Positions 10,686 to 20,863 of a DNA stretch of 64,000 nucleotides are shown in pieces. How positions within the stretch are numbered: the stretch's first letter is position 1; the number at the start of each line of letters is the position of its first letter. Both the position numbers and the translations under genes were made by a program. Source of the stretch: Cupriavidus sp. UYMMa02A (lineage in GTDB: Bacteria > Pseudomonadota > Gammaproteobacteria > Burkholderiales > Burkholderiaceae). The stretch is taken from assembly GCA_001725945.1 (NCBI GenBank), contig LRMT01000145.1, positions 16,255 through 80,254 of the forward strand, written 5' to 3'. Under the pieces are notes generated by a model. That model did not search any database. It was not told where the DNA came from and saw only the letters and a program-made list of their open reading frames with translations.

Positions 10686-12465
10686 AAGCCTCACGCAGCG
10701 TACGGATAGGCGGAGCGTCCGGTTTCTGGGGCGACTCCGCAACGGCAACCCCGCAGTTGCTTGCGGTGCCGGGTCTGCAGTACCTGGTCTACGACTATCT
10801 GGCCGAAACCACGATGTCGATCATGTCGCGCGCCCGGACCAGGGATCCGGCGCTCGGGTACGCCACCGATTTCGTGCACGCGGCGATGGCACCGCACCTG
10901 TCCGAGATCCTCCAGCGCGGCATCAAGGTCGTGGCGAATGCAGGCGGACTCAATCCCCAGGCGTGCCGTGACGCCCTGCTCGCCGTAGCTGAGCGTCAGG
11001 GCCTGCGGCCAAAGATTGCGGTGGTGGCGGGCGATGACATCATGGCCTCGATGCCCGCGTGGCAGGCGCAAGGCCTCAAGGACATGTATTCCGGGGAAGC
11101 GCCGCCGGAGGGGCTGATGTCAGCCAATGCCTATGTCGGCGCCAGGGCATCGCCCGGGCTTTCCTGGGGAGCGGACATCGTCATTACCGGTCGCTGTGTC
11201 GACAGCGCCGTGGTTGTCGGGCCGCTGGTCCATGAGTTCGGGTGGTCCTGGAGCGACTGGGACCGGCTGGCCAGCGCAACGCTCGCCGGTCATGTGATCG
11301 AATGCGGGGCACAGGCGACCGGCGGGCTGTTCACCGACTGGGAACTGGTGCGCGACTGGGACCGCATGGGCTACCCGGTGATCGACTGTGCCGACGACGG
11401 CAGTTTCATACTGTCCAAGCCAGAGGCACCGGTGGCTTGATCCACCCGGCGGCCGTCGCCGAGCAGATCCTGTATGAGATCGGCGATCCCGGTGCATACC
11501 TGATGCCGGACGTCACCTGCGACTTCCGGCAGGTCCGCACCGAGGCGCTGGACGCCGACCATGTGCGGGTAAGCGGCGCGCGTGGGCGCGCCCCCGGCCC
11601 GCACTACAAATGCAATGGCACCTGGCTCGATGGCCACCAGATTGCCCTCGCACTGGCGATTCGCGGCATCGATGCGCCCGCCAAGGCGCAACGGACCGCC
11701 GCGGCCTTGCTCGCGCGCACCCGCCGCATGATGGCGGACAAGGGCTACCAGGACTATAGCGAGACCAGCGTGGAGCTGATCGGCTGCGAGGCGCTTTACG
11801 GCGCAAGCGCGCGCCAACTGCCCACGCGTGAGGTCCTGCTACGCCTCGCGGCGCGCCACCCCGAACCAAAGGCTTTGCTGTACCTTCAACGCGAATGCGC
11901 ATCATGCGGGACCTCGATGGCCGCTGGCACGCGCGCCACGTTATTCGGCCGGGCCGACGTCCAGCAGGTGGTGAAGGTCTTTTCCTTCCTCGTACCGAAA
12001 GAGGAAGTGCCTCTGACCGTTCGCATGGATGACCGTGAGGAGCGCATTGCCGTAGCTTCGCTGGCCGGCGAACAGATTCTCGCCCCGGCCCTGCCGGTTT
12101 GCGATGCGCCTTCGCATAACCCGTCTGGTCCGCATGCCGAGGTGCCATTGATCGCATTGGCCTGGGCGCGCAGCGGTGACAAGGGAGATGACGAGAACAT
12201 CGGCGTCATTGCGCGCGAACCCCGCTTCCTGCCGTTGCTCCGCGCCCAACTGACCCCTCAGGCTGTCAGGCAGTGGCTCTCGCACCTCGTCAAGGGGGAA
12301 GTGAAGCGCTACGACGTACCTGGCCTCCATGCCTTGAATTTCGTACTCCATCAGGCGCTGGGGGGCGGCGGCTCTTCCAGCCTGCGATCGGACCCGCTCG
12401 GTAAGAGCTTTGCCCAGATCCTGCTTGATTTCCCGCTGACTGTGCCTTCGGATTGGGTGGCCTAG
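10682..12465 (+). CDS. atuA: acyclic terpene utilisation AtuA family protein (DUF1446), frameshifted
   Basis: About 594 residues of the AtuA/DUF1446 family, whose founding member is needed by Pseudomonas for citronellol and geraniol use. Its chemical role is not settled. Diagnostic stretches are IGGASGFWGDS at the start, KVVANAGGLNPQ, GADIVITGRCVDSAVV, and a C-terminal domain beginning near IALAWARSGDKGDD. The frame is lost near 11426 (GG for GGG) after LSKPE and resumes with TGGLIHPA. Start ATG 10682 overlaps the stop of the carboxylase alpha subunit. The conserved neighbourhood of beta, dehydrogenase, hydratase and alpha genes supports an Atu-like carboxylation pathway. Confidence 0.87.
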
Positions 12466-12511
12466 CGGTTGCGGCTGCCAACACCATCGAACAATAACTA
12501 CGGAGACAACG

Positions 12512-13507
12512 ATGCCACATCATTCAACACGACGCACTGCAATACGTGCCATGCTGGCCAGCGCCATGGCGCTGGCTGCCGGAACCGCGATGGCCGAGAC
12601 GGGACCATTTCCGCAAAAGCCCGTCAGGATCGTCCTGCCCTTTGCGCCCGGGGGCTCGTCGGACGTCATGGCACGCCTGATCGCAGAGCAACTGAGCAAG
12701 ATCTGGCAGCAGCCGGTAATTGTCGAGAACAGGACCGGAGCCTCCGGCATCGTGGCCGCCGAAGCTGTCGCCAAAGCGCCCCCCGATGGTCTTACGGCCT
12801 TGCTTACCGTTACCGCACTGGTCCAGGCGCCGGCCCTCTACAAGAAGGTCTCGTTCGATCCGCTGAAGGATTTCTCGCCGGTCTCTCAGGTGGCAACCAT
12901 GCCGTTGGCGTTTGCACTGAACCCGTCGATTCCTGCCAAGAGCCTTGCCGAGTTCATCGCTCTCGCCCGCGCCCGGCCTGGCCACTACAGCTACGGCTCC
13001 TTTGGAACTGGCTCGGCCGGCCACCTGTATATGGAGCTCCTGAAGGACGCCGCAAAGATCGACATCCTCCACGTACCGTATAAGGGCGAGCGACCGGCCC
13101 TGACCGATCTGTTGGGGGGCCAGCTCTCGGCCATCATCCTTTCCGTTCCCGGAGCCAAGCCCTATGCGGCCGACGGCAAGCTGATCCCGATCGCGGTGAC
13201 CGGCTCGACGAGAGCGCAGCAATTGCCCAATACGCCGACTTTCGCCGAAGCCGGATATCGCGACATCGGCCTGGAAAGCATCGGTTGGTACGGGCTGCTC
13301 TTGCCGGCACGGACGCCAAAAGAGATTACACAGAAATTCTCCCGCGATCTCAATGCGGTATTGCGTATGCCGGAAATCAACCGGCGTATGACAGAATATG
13401 GCATCACCCTGACCGGAACCACTCCGGAGGCGTTTGACAAGATCATGAGGGAGGATTTTGCGCGGTGGAACAAGGTCATCCGCGAGAAGAACATCCAACC
13501 GGATTGA
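12512..13507 (+). CDS. Bug-family (TctC-like) periplasmic solute receptor
   Basis: Intact 331-residue periplasmic binding protein of the tripartite tricarboxylate transporter receptor (Bug) family, hugely expanded in Burkholderiales. It has a Sec signal peptide (about residues 1-29, ending AAGTAMA), followed by KPVRIVLPFAPGGSSDVMAR and the ligand-loop motif YSYGSFGTGSAGHLYMELL. A weak GGAG site (12501-12504) precedes the ATG. No TctA/TctB membrane genes are nearby, which is usual for Bug orphans. As the gene after atuA, it probably captures the organic acid fed into the upstream pathway. A terminator-like hairpin follows at 13577. Confidence 0.9.
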   Translation: MPHHSTRRTAIRAMLASAMALAAGTAMAETGPFPQKPVRIVLPFAPGGSSDVMARLIAEQLSKIWQQPVIVENRTGASGIVAAEAVAKAPPDGLTALLTVTALVQAPALYKKVSFDPLKDFSPVSQVATMPLAFALNPSIPAKSLAEFIALARARPGHYSYGSFGTGSAGHLYMELLKDAAKIDILHVPYKGERPALTDLLGGQLSAIILSVPGAKPYAADGKLIPIAVTGSTRAQQLPNTPTFAEAGYRDIGLESIGWYGLLLPARTPKEITQKFSRDLNAVLRMPEINRRMTEYGITLTGTTPEAFDKIMREDFARWNKVIREKNIQPD

Positions 13508-13576
13508 TTCTGATGCGTTGCGGAGTGGATGCCATGGCTGCGCAAGGATCGCCTCCGCCCGACAGGACCCTCATGT

Positions 13577-13600
13577 CCGCGCTTCCGCGCGGGTTCTTTG
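13577..13600 (+). terminator. terminator-like hairpin after the Bug gene
   Basis: CCGCGC at 13577-13582 and GCGCGG at 13587-13592 form a six-pair stem with a TTCC loop, followed by a T-rich tail (GTTCTTTG). It is 70 bp after the Bug stop and would end the Atu-like transcript. The T-run is interrupted, so strength is uncertain. Confidence 0.5.
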
Positions 13601-13668
13601 TTTCGGAGGGGGCGCGCCTGCCATCGCGCAGGTCAGGAAGCTGGCCACGAATCAATTTGGGGAACAGC

Positions 13669-14497
13669 ATGACTCAGGCGATCTCAGCACGTAGCAACTC
13701 ACCGGCTGTCTACGAACGGCAAGGCGAGACATGGTTGCCAACAGAGCTCTCACGCGGTCCGTGGGACGCGCGTTCACAGCACGGCGGAGCACCCTGCGCG
13801 TTGCTGGCGCATGCAGCCGAAAGCGCAATCGGGGAGCCTGATTGGCATCTGTCGCGCTTGAGTGTCGAGCTGATCAAGCCAGTGCCGATTGCCCCGCTGA
13901 AAACGAGATGTACCCTCCAGTCTTCGCGCGCCACATCACGTCTCACCATCGATCTGCTCGCCGGAGACCTTTTGGTTGCCCGAGCGCATGCATTGTTGCT
14001 GCGTGGCGAGCCACTGACGCTGCCGGTCGACCTGCCACCAGGCTGGTCACCCAGCAACTTGAGCCGTTGCCGGCAAACTGCGATAGCAGAGTGCGCATCC
14101 CAGGCTTGCCCGATGGACCGTCTTTCTATCAAACCGCCATGGAGACACTGGTCGCACAGGCGACCCGTCACAGCCTGGCCCCAGTGCAGCCTGGTTCAAG
14201 CTCACAGTTCCAATCGTGCAAGGCATACCGACATCTCCCGCCATGCGTGCCGCAGCGGCTTCCGATTTCGGCAATGGGCTGAGCTGGGTGCTTCCGGCGG
14301 ATCGTTATCTGTTTGCCAATGCCGACCTTAGCCTGCACTTGCATCGTGAGCCCGTCGGGGAATGGATTGGTGTTTTTTCCGGTACAGAGGTACATGGCAG
14401 CGGGACCGGTATCACGATGTCACGCCTCTATGACGAGATCGGGCCGATCGGCATCGCAGTCCAGACACTGCTACTACGCGAACGGGCGGTGAAGTAG
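13669..14497 (+). CDS. acyl-CoA thioesterase family protein (double hotdog), two frameshifts
   Basis: About 276 residues resembling TesB-like proteins with two thioesterase folds. The first half has SRGPWDARSQHGGAPCALL and LSRLSVELIKPVPI. The second half has GPSAAWFKLTVPIVQG, MRAAAASDFGNGLSW and a C-terminal TEVHGSGTGITMSRLYDEIGP segment. These parts lie in three successive frames: breaks near 14052 (CCC for CCCC) and 14160 (GG for GGG). I chose the ATG at 13669; upstream in-frame starts lack family similarity. It would hydrolyse acyl-CoAs. It follows the Bug gene by 161 bp and may be the last gene of the plus-strand acyl-CoA group or separately transcribed. Confidence 0.75.
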
Positions 14498-14577
14498 GTC
14501 AAGGTGGCGTACGAAACAGATCCGAGACCTTACGTTGCACGATGGCTGCAGGCTCAGGCGAACGTTCAGGCGTTGCG

Positions 14578-14771
14578 TCAGGAGCCGGTCGTCCGACGTT
14601 GACGATAGACGGTCACGCCGTCCTCTTCGCGCGCGGCCAGCGCATTGCGCGCGCCGCAGATCGGGCAGCGGAACAGTGGGCCCTGGCCTTCGTTGACAAC
14701 GACCACTTCGGTGGACTCCCAGCGGTTCCGCAGGATTGGTTCTGGCAGGTGTAGTAGATGGGCTTTTTCAT
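14578..14771 (-). CDS. small zinc-ribbon protein, frameshifted
   Basis: A 64-residue protein emerges when one base is restored near 14728 (minus-strand GG to GGG). It starts MKKPIYYTCQNQSCG and continues NRWESTEVVVVNEG, RCPICGARNALAAREEDG. The paired cysteine motifs CxxxxC and CPxC, about 30 residues apart, make a treble-clef or zinc-ribbon fold. No function is assigned; small two-motif zinc ribbons of this size often bind nucleic acid or proteins. There is no strong ribosome site before the ATG at 14771. It stands alone between the thioesterase gene and the end of the meta-cleavage operon. Confidence 0.6.
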
Positions 14772-14894
14772 TTGCGCGGATCGTAGCACGAGATGACGAG
14801 CTTGCCGGAATACGGAAGCCGAGCCGCCGAAACAAGTGCATCGACCTGCACTATTTGCCACTCTTGGTGGCGAGTGTGTGTGACCGCTGGCCTG

Positions 14895-14925
14895 CTCCCC
14901 TCTCCCGCAAGCGGGAGAGGGGGAG
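14895..14925. repeat. palindromic intergenic element, possible bidirectional terminator
   Basis: CTCCCCTCTCCCGC and its complement face each other across an AA loop, giving a near-perfect stem of about 14 pairs. It lies 42 bp beyond the stop of the aldolase gene. Similar CTCTCCCGC-loop-GCGGGAGAG palindromes are common between genes in Cupriavidus and Ralstonia. It could end the long minus-strand operon or be a REP-like element. Only one copy is in the window. Confidence 0.65.
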
Positions 14926-14966
14926 AAACCACTTGGCACCTCGACGGGCTATAAGGTTGCTCGACC

Positions 14967-15992
14967 TCAGGCCGCCCCCTTCTTCAAATCCAGCGCCACA
15001 TCCACAATCATGTCCTCCTGCCCGCCCACCATCCGGCGCTTGCCGAGTTCGACGAGGATGTCCACCGTCTTCAGCCCATACTTCTGCGCGGCCACTTCCG
15101 AATGGCGCAGGAAGCTCGAATACACGCCGGCATAACCAAGCGCGAGCGTCTCGCGGTCGACACGCACCGGACGGTCCTGCAGCGGACGCACGATGTCATC
15201 TGCCGCGTCCATCAGCGTGTACAGGTCGGTGCCGTGGTTCCAGCCCATACGTTCGGCGGCGGCGATGAACACCTCCAGCGGCGCATTGCCCGCGCCCGCG
15301 CCCATGCCGGCCAGCGAGGCGTCGATGCGGTCGCAGCCTTCTTCGACCGCGACGATGGAATTGGCCACACCGAGCGAAAGGTTGTGGTGCGCGTGCATGC
15401 CGGTCTGCGTGTCGGCATTGAGCACGCCCTTGAGCGCGCGGAAGCGGTCGCGCACGTCGTTCATCGTCAGCGCACCGCCGGAATCGACCACGTAGATGCA
15501 TGTCGCGCCGTAGCTCTCCATCTTCTTGGCCTCGACCGCAAGGTTCTCCGGCGTGGTCATGTGGCTCATCATCAGGAAGCCGACCGTGTCCATGCCACCG
15601 AGCTCGCGTGCGTACTCGATGTGCTGCTTCGAGATATCAGCCTCGGTGCAATGCGTAGCCACGCGTACGATACGTGCGCCGGCGTCGTAGGCGGCCTTCA
15701 AATCATGCGTGGTGCCGATACCCGGCAACAGCAGCGTGGCGATCTTCGCGTGTTCGACCACATCGGCCACGGCGGCGATCCATTCGAGATCGCTGTGCGC
15801 GCCGAAGCCGTAGTTGAAGCTGGAGCCCTGCAGGCCGTCGCCATGCGCGACCTCGATGCTGTCGACCTTCGCACGATCGAGCGCGCGGGCGATGTCCTGT
15901 ACGTTCTTGATCGAGTATTGATGGCGGACCGCGTGGCTGCCGTCGCGCAGCGTCACGTCGGAGATATAGAGTTTCTTGGCCGTGGTGCTCAT
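14967..15992 (-). CDS. dmpG: 4-hydroxy-2-oxovalerate aldolase
   Basis: Intact 341-residue class II pyruvate aldolase (DmpG/BphI/MhpE family). It splits 4-hydroxy-2-oxoacids into pyruvate and an aldehyde that is channelled to the partner dehydrogenase. The metal and catalytic elements are present: VTLRDGSHAVRH near residue 14, VDSGGALT, and MHAHHNLSLGVANS with the two metal-binding histidines. The DmpG-type C-terminal domain (ILVELGKRRMVGGQEDM) that docks the dehydrogenase is also present. Its ATG overlaps the stop of the dehydrogenase gene. It is the last gene of the operon that starts at 28296. Confidence 0.95.
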   Translation of the reverse strand: MSTTAKKLYISDVTLRDGSHAVRHQYSIKNVQDIARALDRAKVDSIEVAHGDGLQGSSFNYGFGAHSDLEWIAAVADVVEHAKIATLLLPGIGTTHDLKAAYDAGARIVRVATHCTEADISKQHIEYARELGGMDTVGFLMMSHMTTPENLAVEAKKMESYGATCIYVVDSGGALTMNDVRDRFRALKGVLNADTQTGMHAHHNLSLGVANSIVAVEEGCDRIDASLAGMGAGAGNAPLEVFIAAAERMGWNHGTDLYTLMDAADDIVRPLQDRPVRVDRETLALGYAGVYSSFLRHSEVAAQKYGLKTVDILVELGKRRMVGGQEDMIVDVALDLKKGAA

Positions 15993-16962
15993 GCGCAGGC
16001 TCCTTCAGTGGTGGCGTTGGCGCTCAGCATCGCTTGCGCCATGCGCTCGGCCGTGGCCAGCGCGGCGGAAGTCATGATGTCGAGGTTGCCGCGTACGCAG
16101 GCAGGTAATGGGCGGCGCCCTCCACTTCGATGAACACCGAGGTCTTCAGCCCGCTGAAGCGGCCCAGGCCCGGCACATTGAGCGGCGCGCTGGCCGGGAT
16201 CTCGTCGAACTGCACGGTCTGCTTGAGCCGGTAGCCCGGCACGTAGGCATGCACGGCGCGCACGATTTCTTCGATCGACGCTTCGACCTTGTCGCGATCG
16301 GCGAGCTCGGACAGCGTGTAGACGGTGTCGCGCATCATCACCGGCGGCTCGGCCGGGTTGAGCACGATGATGGCCTTGCCCTTCGCGGCGCCGCCGACAA
16401 CCTCGATCGCCTTCGACGTGGTCTCGGTGAACTCGTCGATGTTGGCGCGGGTGCCCGGACCGGCCGACTTGCTGCTGATCGACGCGACGATCTCGGCGTA
16501 GTGGACCTTCGCCACGCGCGACACGGCGGCGACAATGGGGATGGTGGCCTGGCCGCCGCATGTGACCATGTTGACGTTCGGCGCGTCCAGATGCGCGTCG
16601 AGATTGACCACCGGCACGCAGTACGGGCCGATCGCGGCGGGCGTGAGGTCGATCATGCGCAGGCCCGGCTTGAGCTTGCGCAGCAGCGCGTCGTTCTTGA
16701 TGTGCGCGCCGGCGGACGTGGCGTCGAAGACGAAGTCGATATCGTCGAACACCGGCAGGCGCGTGAGCCCTTCGGCGCCTTCATGCGTAGTCGCGACACC
16801 AAGCCGCGCCGCCCGTGCGAGGCCGTCGGAGGCCGGGTCGATGCCGACCATCGCCGCCATCTCCAGATGCTGGCTGTTGCGCAGGATCTTGATCATCAGG
16901 TCCGTGCCGATATTGCCGGAGCCGATGACGGCTACCCGCTTCTTCTTGTTGCTTTGTTCCAT
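15989..16962 (-). CDS. acetaldehyde dehydrogenase (acylating), frameshifted
   Basis: CoA-acylating aldehyde dehydrogenase of the DmpF/BphJ/MhpF family, about 324 residues. It turns the aldehyde from the aldolase into acyl-CoA with NAD. Signatures are the Rossmann loop VIGSGNIGTDL, the catalytic-cysteine segment MVTCGGQATIP and NIDEFTETTSKA. The frame breaks near 16089 (minus-strand GG for GGG) in PAYAGN. The restored C-terminus runs to a TGA that overlaps the aldolase ATG at 15992, as expected for the channelling pair. Without the restoration the protein would lack its last 27 residues. Confidence 0.92.
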
Positions 16963-16986
16963 TGCTTCTCTACTCCTGCAATCCCA

Positions 16987-17784
16987 TCAGCGCGCGAACA
17001 CGGCGCGCACCTCTCCAAGTCCCTCGATTCTGGCCGTGAACTGATCTCCGGCGTTGACCGGCACCATCGGGCCGAGGGCGCCGCTCATCAGCACGTCTCC
17101 AGCCCTGAGCGGCGAGCCAACGCGGACCATCATGTCGGCCAGCCAGACCGCGGCGTTCAGAGGGTTGCCCAGACACGCGGAGCCCGTCCCGGCCGACACC
17201 TGCTCAGCGCCGCATTCCATGCTCATCGCACAATTGACCAGATCGAGTTCGCGCAACCGAACCGGCCTCGAGCCCAGCACGAACAGGCCACTGGATGCAT
17301 TGTCGGCAATGGTGTCGGCAAGACTGATCTCCCAGTTGGCGATCCGGCTTCCGACCACTTCGATGGCTGCGACTGCGTATGCGGTCGCTCCAAGGATGTC
17401 GGCGAAACTGTGCTTCTCCTGCGTCAGGTCGCTTCCCAGCACGAAGGCGATCTCGGCTTCCGCCTTCGGTTGCAGCGTGCGCGACATCGCAATCTCCTCG
17501 CCATCACCGACTGCCATATCTGCGAAGAGCATGCCGAAGTCCGGGGCGTCCACACCAAGCTGCTTCTGCACCGCAAGCGATGTCAGGCCGATCTTGCGGC
17601 CAACCAGGCGTCCGGTCTGCAGCCGCTCCCTGGTGTTGTGCTGCTGTACCGCATAAGCGGCATCGATCAGTCCGCCATTCCCGGCTGCTTCCCGGATCCG
17701 GTCGCGCATCGGCGAGCATGGTGTACGCGTGGTTTCCGCATCGCGCAACTGTCGGGCGATGTCGGCAATCAGGTGGTGATTCAT
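16987..17784 (-). CDS. 2-oxopent-4-enoate (2-hydroxypentadienoate) hydratase
   Basis: Intact 265-residue hydratase of the MhpD/DmpE/TesE family in the fumarylacetoacetate hydrolase superfamily. It adds water to the dienoate released by meta-cleavage hydrolysis, giving the 4-hydroxy-2-oxoacid for the aldolase. Diagnostic segments are GRKIGLTSLAVQKQLGVDAPDFGMLFADM, KAEAEIAFVLG with the metal-binding glutamates, and NPLNAAVWLADMM. It lies 24 bp upstream of the dehydrogenase gene and is translated from the ATG at 17784. Confidence 0.95.
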   Translation of the reverse strand: MNHHLIADIARQLRDAETTRTPCSPMRDRIREAAGNGGLIDAAYAVQQHNTRERLQTGRLVGRKIGLTSLAVQKQLGVDAPDFGMLFADMAVGDGEEIAMSRTLQPKAEAEIAFVLGSDLTQEKHSFADILGATAYAVAAIEVVGSRIANWEISLADTIADNASSGLFVLGSRPVRLRELDLVNCAMSMECGAEQVSAGTGSACLGNPLNAAVWLADMMVRVGSPLRAGDVLMSGALGPMVPVNAGDQFTARIEGLGEVRAVFAR

Positions 17785-17820
17785 TTCTGTTCCCGTAATG
17801 ATGAAAATCCGGTGCAGCCG

Positions 17821-18267
17821 CTACTGCGGGATCTGCCTGAACGAGCCGTTCAGATAGACCAGGGCATCGCCGTGTGCGCCGCTCCGTGTTGCGAGCACTT
17901 CGCAAAGGAATGCATGGTGGGTACTTTCGTCGTAGACCCGGATGACGCGGCAATCGAAATTGACCAGCGCCCCATCCAGCGATGGTGATGGCGTGACCAT
18001 CGACGTCCAGTTGCCGTGGCCGAAGCGGGCGTCACCCTGCACGCCTTCGACCATGCCGGCGAAGGCCTTTGCTACGCTGTCCTGCCCACTGGACAGCACA
18101 TTCACGCACAGCGCACCGCTTTGCATGATGATCCCGGCCGCCACCACGTTCTTGTTGACGAACACGGCCAGGCGCGGCGGATCCGCCGTGACGGAAACTA
18201 CGGCCGTAGCTGTCAAGCCCGCGCGGAGTTCCTCATGGCGAGCAGTAATGATGGTCACGCGCAGCAT
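17821..18267 (-). CDS. flavin reductase (HpaC/HsaB-like), N-terminus probably frameshifted
   Basis: Flavin reductase-like domain (TIITARHEELRAGLTATAV, DPPRLAVFVNK) that would supply reduced flavin to the HsaA-type monooxygenase at 25199. The annotated ATG at 18267 gives 148 residues, short for the family and missing the first helix. Restoring one G near 18258 joins an upstream frame reading TLQRLAQLCCAVTIITA. This could start at a TTG at 18370 behind CGGAGA, giving roughly 182 residues. Unlike most two-component systems, reductase and oxygenase are separated here by five transport-related genes, though within the same operon. Confidence 0.82.
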   Translation of the reverse strand: MLRVTIITARHEELRAGLTATAVVSVTADPPRLAVFVNKNVVAAGIIMQSGALCVNVLSSGQDSVAKAFAGMVEGVQGDARFGHGNWTSMVTPSPSLDGALVNFDCRVIRVYDESTHHAFLCEVLATRSGAHGDALVYLNGSFRQIPQ

Positions 18268-18388
18268 AGCTGCGCAAGCCGCTGCAATGTTCCCTGGCGC
18301 TGACCGTAGGAAGCGCCATGAGTTTTGGGTTCGGCGTCCAGTCGAGACGCTCGTTGCTGTTCTGGTTCAAGGACGATCTCCGTTCAGT

Positions 18389-20863
18389 TCACAGTACCTG
18401 CGAAGCCGGCGTGGTGGCCTGCTGCGATTGTTCGTCTTGCGGCAGTGCGCTCCTGGGCCGGCCATCTCCAGTGGTTGCCATGGCATACCTGGCCTCCGGA
18501 AACAGAAAGTACGACAGCGCGGGAAGCAGCAGCAACGCACCGACCATGTTCCACAGGAACATGAAGGCGAGCAGAATGCCCATGTCAGCCTGGAACTTGA
18601 TCGGTGAGAAGCTCCAGGTCGCAACGGCCAGCCCCAGCGTGACACCGGTCAGCACCACAACGCGCCCGGTAAAGAGCAACGCCTGGTAGTAGGCCTGCGA
18701 CAGGCTGGCTCCCCTTCGCAGGAACGACAGCATCACCGTCAGCATGTAAAGCGCGTAGTCCACGCCGATACCCACGCCAAGCGCGATGACCGGCAATGTC
18801 GCCACCTTGACACCGATCCCGAGCCCGACCATCAGCGCTTCGCACAACACCGACGTCAGCATCAGTGGCACCACGGCGCAGATAACGCCGCGCCACGAAC
18901 GGAACGTGATGAACGCCAGGATCACGACCGCCGCGTAGACCAGCAGCAGCATCTGCGTGTTGGCCTTCTTCACGACGATATTGGTGGCCGCTTCGATGCC
19001 GGCATTGCCGGCCGCCTGCAGGAACTTCACGTCCTGGCTGTCGTTGCGCCGGGCAAAGGACTCCACGGTGTTCACCACCGCGGTGAGCGTGTCTGCCTTG
19101 TGGTCCTTCAGATAGACATAGACCGACAGCAGGTCGCAGCTCTGGTTGAGCACCTCGCGCGGTGCCCGCGAGACGATCGGGTTGATCATGCTCTGCGAAC
19201 GCGGAATCTCGTACCAGAGCATGCTGCCCTCGTTCATGCCCACCGACATCTTCTTCGCGACCGCGGCCAGTGAATGGGTCGATTCGACGCCGACGAGCTG
19301 CTGCAACTCCCACTCCAGCGCATCCGCCTTGACCAGATTGGCGTAGTTCGCGCATTCCCCGGGCGCGTCTTGACCATGGCCACGAAGATGTCGCTGCTGG
19401 CCGCATAGCTGGCGGTCATGAACGCGTTGTCGCGGTTGTAGCGCGAGTCCTGCCGCAGTTCCGCCGCTCCGGGGTCCAGGTCGCCGATCTTCAGGTGCAG
19501 GCTGGCCGCAAAGCCCGCCACGCCCAGCGCCGCAGCCACGGCCAGCGTCACGCCGGCCCACTTGCGCTGCGTAAACCGATCCAGCAAGGACCAAAAGCCC
19601 GGCTTGCGATCTCCCGCCTCCCCCGCCAGCTCGGCCTTCAGGCTGCGTTGCGCAGCGCGTGCGCTGACTCCCGTGTAGGACAGCAGCACCGGAAGCAGGA
19701 CCAGGTTGGTGAAAATCAGCGCGGCCATGCCGATGCTCGCCGTCATGGCCAGCTCCTGGATCACACGGATATCAATGATCAGCAGCACGGCAAAGCCGAC
19801 TGCGTCGGCCAGCAAGGCAGTCAGACCGGCCAGGATCAGGCGGCGGAAGGTATAGCGCGCCGCGATGAGGCGATGCGTACCGCGCCCGATGTCCTGCATG
19901 ATCCCGTTCATCTTCTGCGCGCATGGCTCATGCCGATGGCAAAGACCAGGAAGGGCACCAGGATGGAGTAGGGATCGAGTTCAAATCCTATCGTCGCAGC
20001 ACGCCGAGCAGCCAGACTACCGCCACCACCGAGCAGAAGACCACGAGGAGGGTGCTGCGCCAGCACCGTGTGTACCAGAACAGCACGGCCGTGCAGATGG
20101 CAACGGCGAGCGCGAAGAACAGCAGCACCTGCTTCAGGCCGCTGATCAGGTCGCCGACGATCTTCGCGAAGCCCGTAATGTGGATGCGGACATTGCCGTG
20201 CTCGTACTTCGCGCGAAGCCGTTCGAGTTGGCTGCCCAGCTGGTGATAGTCGATGCGCTTTCCTGTCGCGTCATCCCGTTCCATCAGCGGCAACAGGACA
20301 ATGCTGGATCGCGCATCCGCCGCAACCAGGCTGCCGATCTCGCCGGAGCGCTCGACATTGGCCCGCAGGTTACGCATGGCCTCCGGCGAACCGTCATAGC
20401 TGTCGCCGATCACCGGACCACCGTCGAGCCCGTCTTCCGTCACGCCGATCCAGCGCACGGCCGGTGTCCACAGCGACTTCATGAACGGGCGGTCCACGCC
20501 TGGCAGCAGAAACGCGTCGTCGTTGATCTTGCGCAGCGTTTCGAGGTATTCGGCGTCGTAGATGGTGCCCTGCTTGTTCTCCACCGCGATGCGCACCACG
20601 TTGCCCAGCCCCGCCAGATCGGCCTTGTGCGCCAGATAGTTGGCGATGTACGGATGGCGCGCGGGAATCATCTTCTCGAAGCTCGCGCCCAGATTCAGCT
20701 TCGTGGCCTGGAAGCCAAGCAATGCGGTAATCAGCAGGCACAGTGTCACCACCGCAAGGCGGTGATTGAACAGCAGCCGCTCAACGAACGAACCCGAGTT
20801 CTTGTCGAACTGTGCGAGATCGCGCACAACCGGATTCTCGTCTCGTGTCGGAACGTGGCTCAT
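18389..20863 (-). CDS. RND-superfamily (MMPL/HpnN-like) transporter, three frameshifts
   Basis: Inner-membrane RND transporter of about 825 residues with two MMPL repeats. Each repeat has one leading helix, a periplasmic domain and five further helices (for example LAVVTLCLLITALLGFQATK at residue 35 and TLPVIALGVGIGVDYALYML late in the protein). Single missing bases near 19992, 19922 and 19359 break the frame; the last is a C4/C5 run. Start ATG 20863 overlaps the YCF48 stop. Transporters of this type accompany DUF1302, DUF1329 and YCF48 proteins in operons for hydrophobic substrates such as steroids. Uptake or efflux of substrate is inferred, not shown. Confidence 0.85.

Noticed and set aside
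14895..14925. Palindrome considered as a mobile-element end or attachment site
   Set aside because: Single copy here, no transposase or integrase, no target duplication. A terminator or REP-like element is simpler.
15102..17988. Long plus-strand frames opposite the aldolase, dehydrogenase and hydratase genes
   Set aside because: They mirror well-supported minus-strand enzymes and lack ribosome sites and domain signatures.
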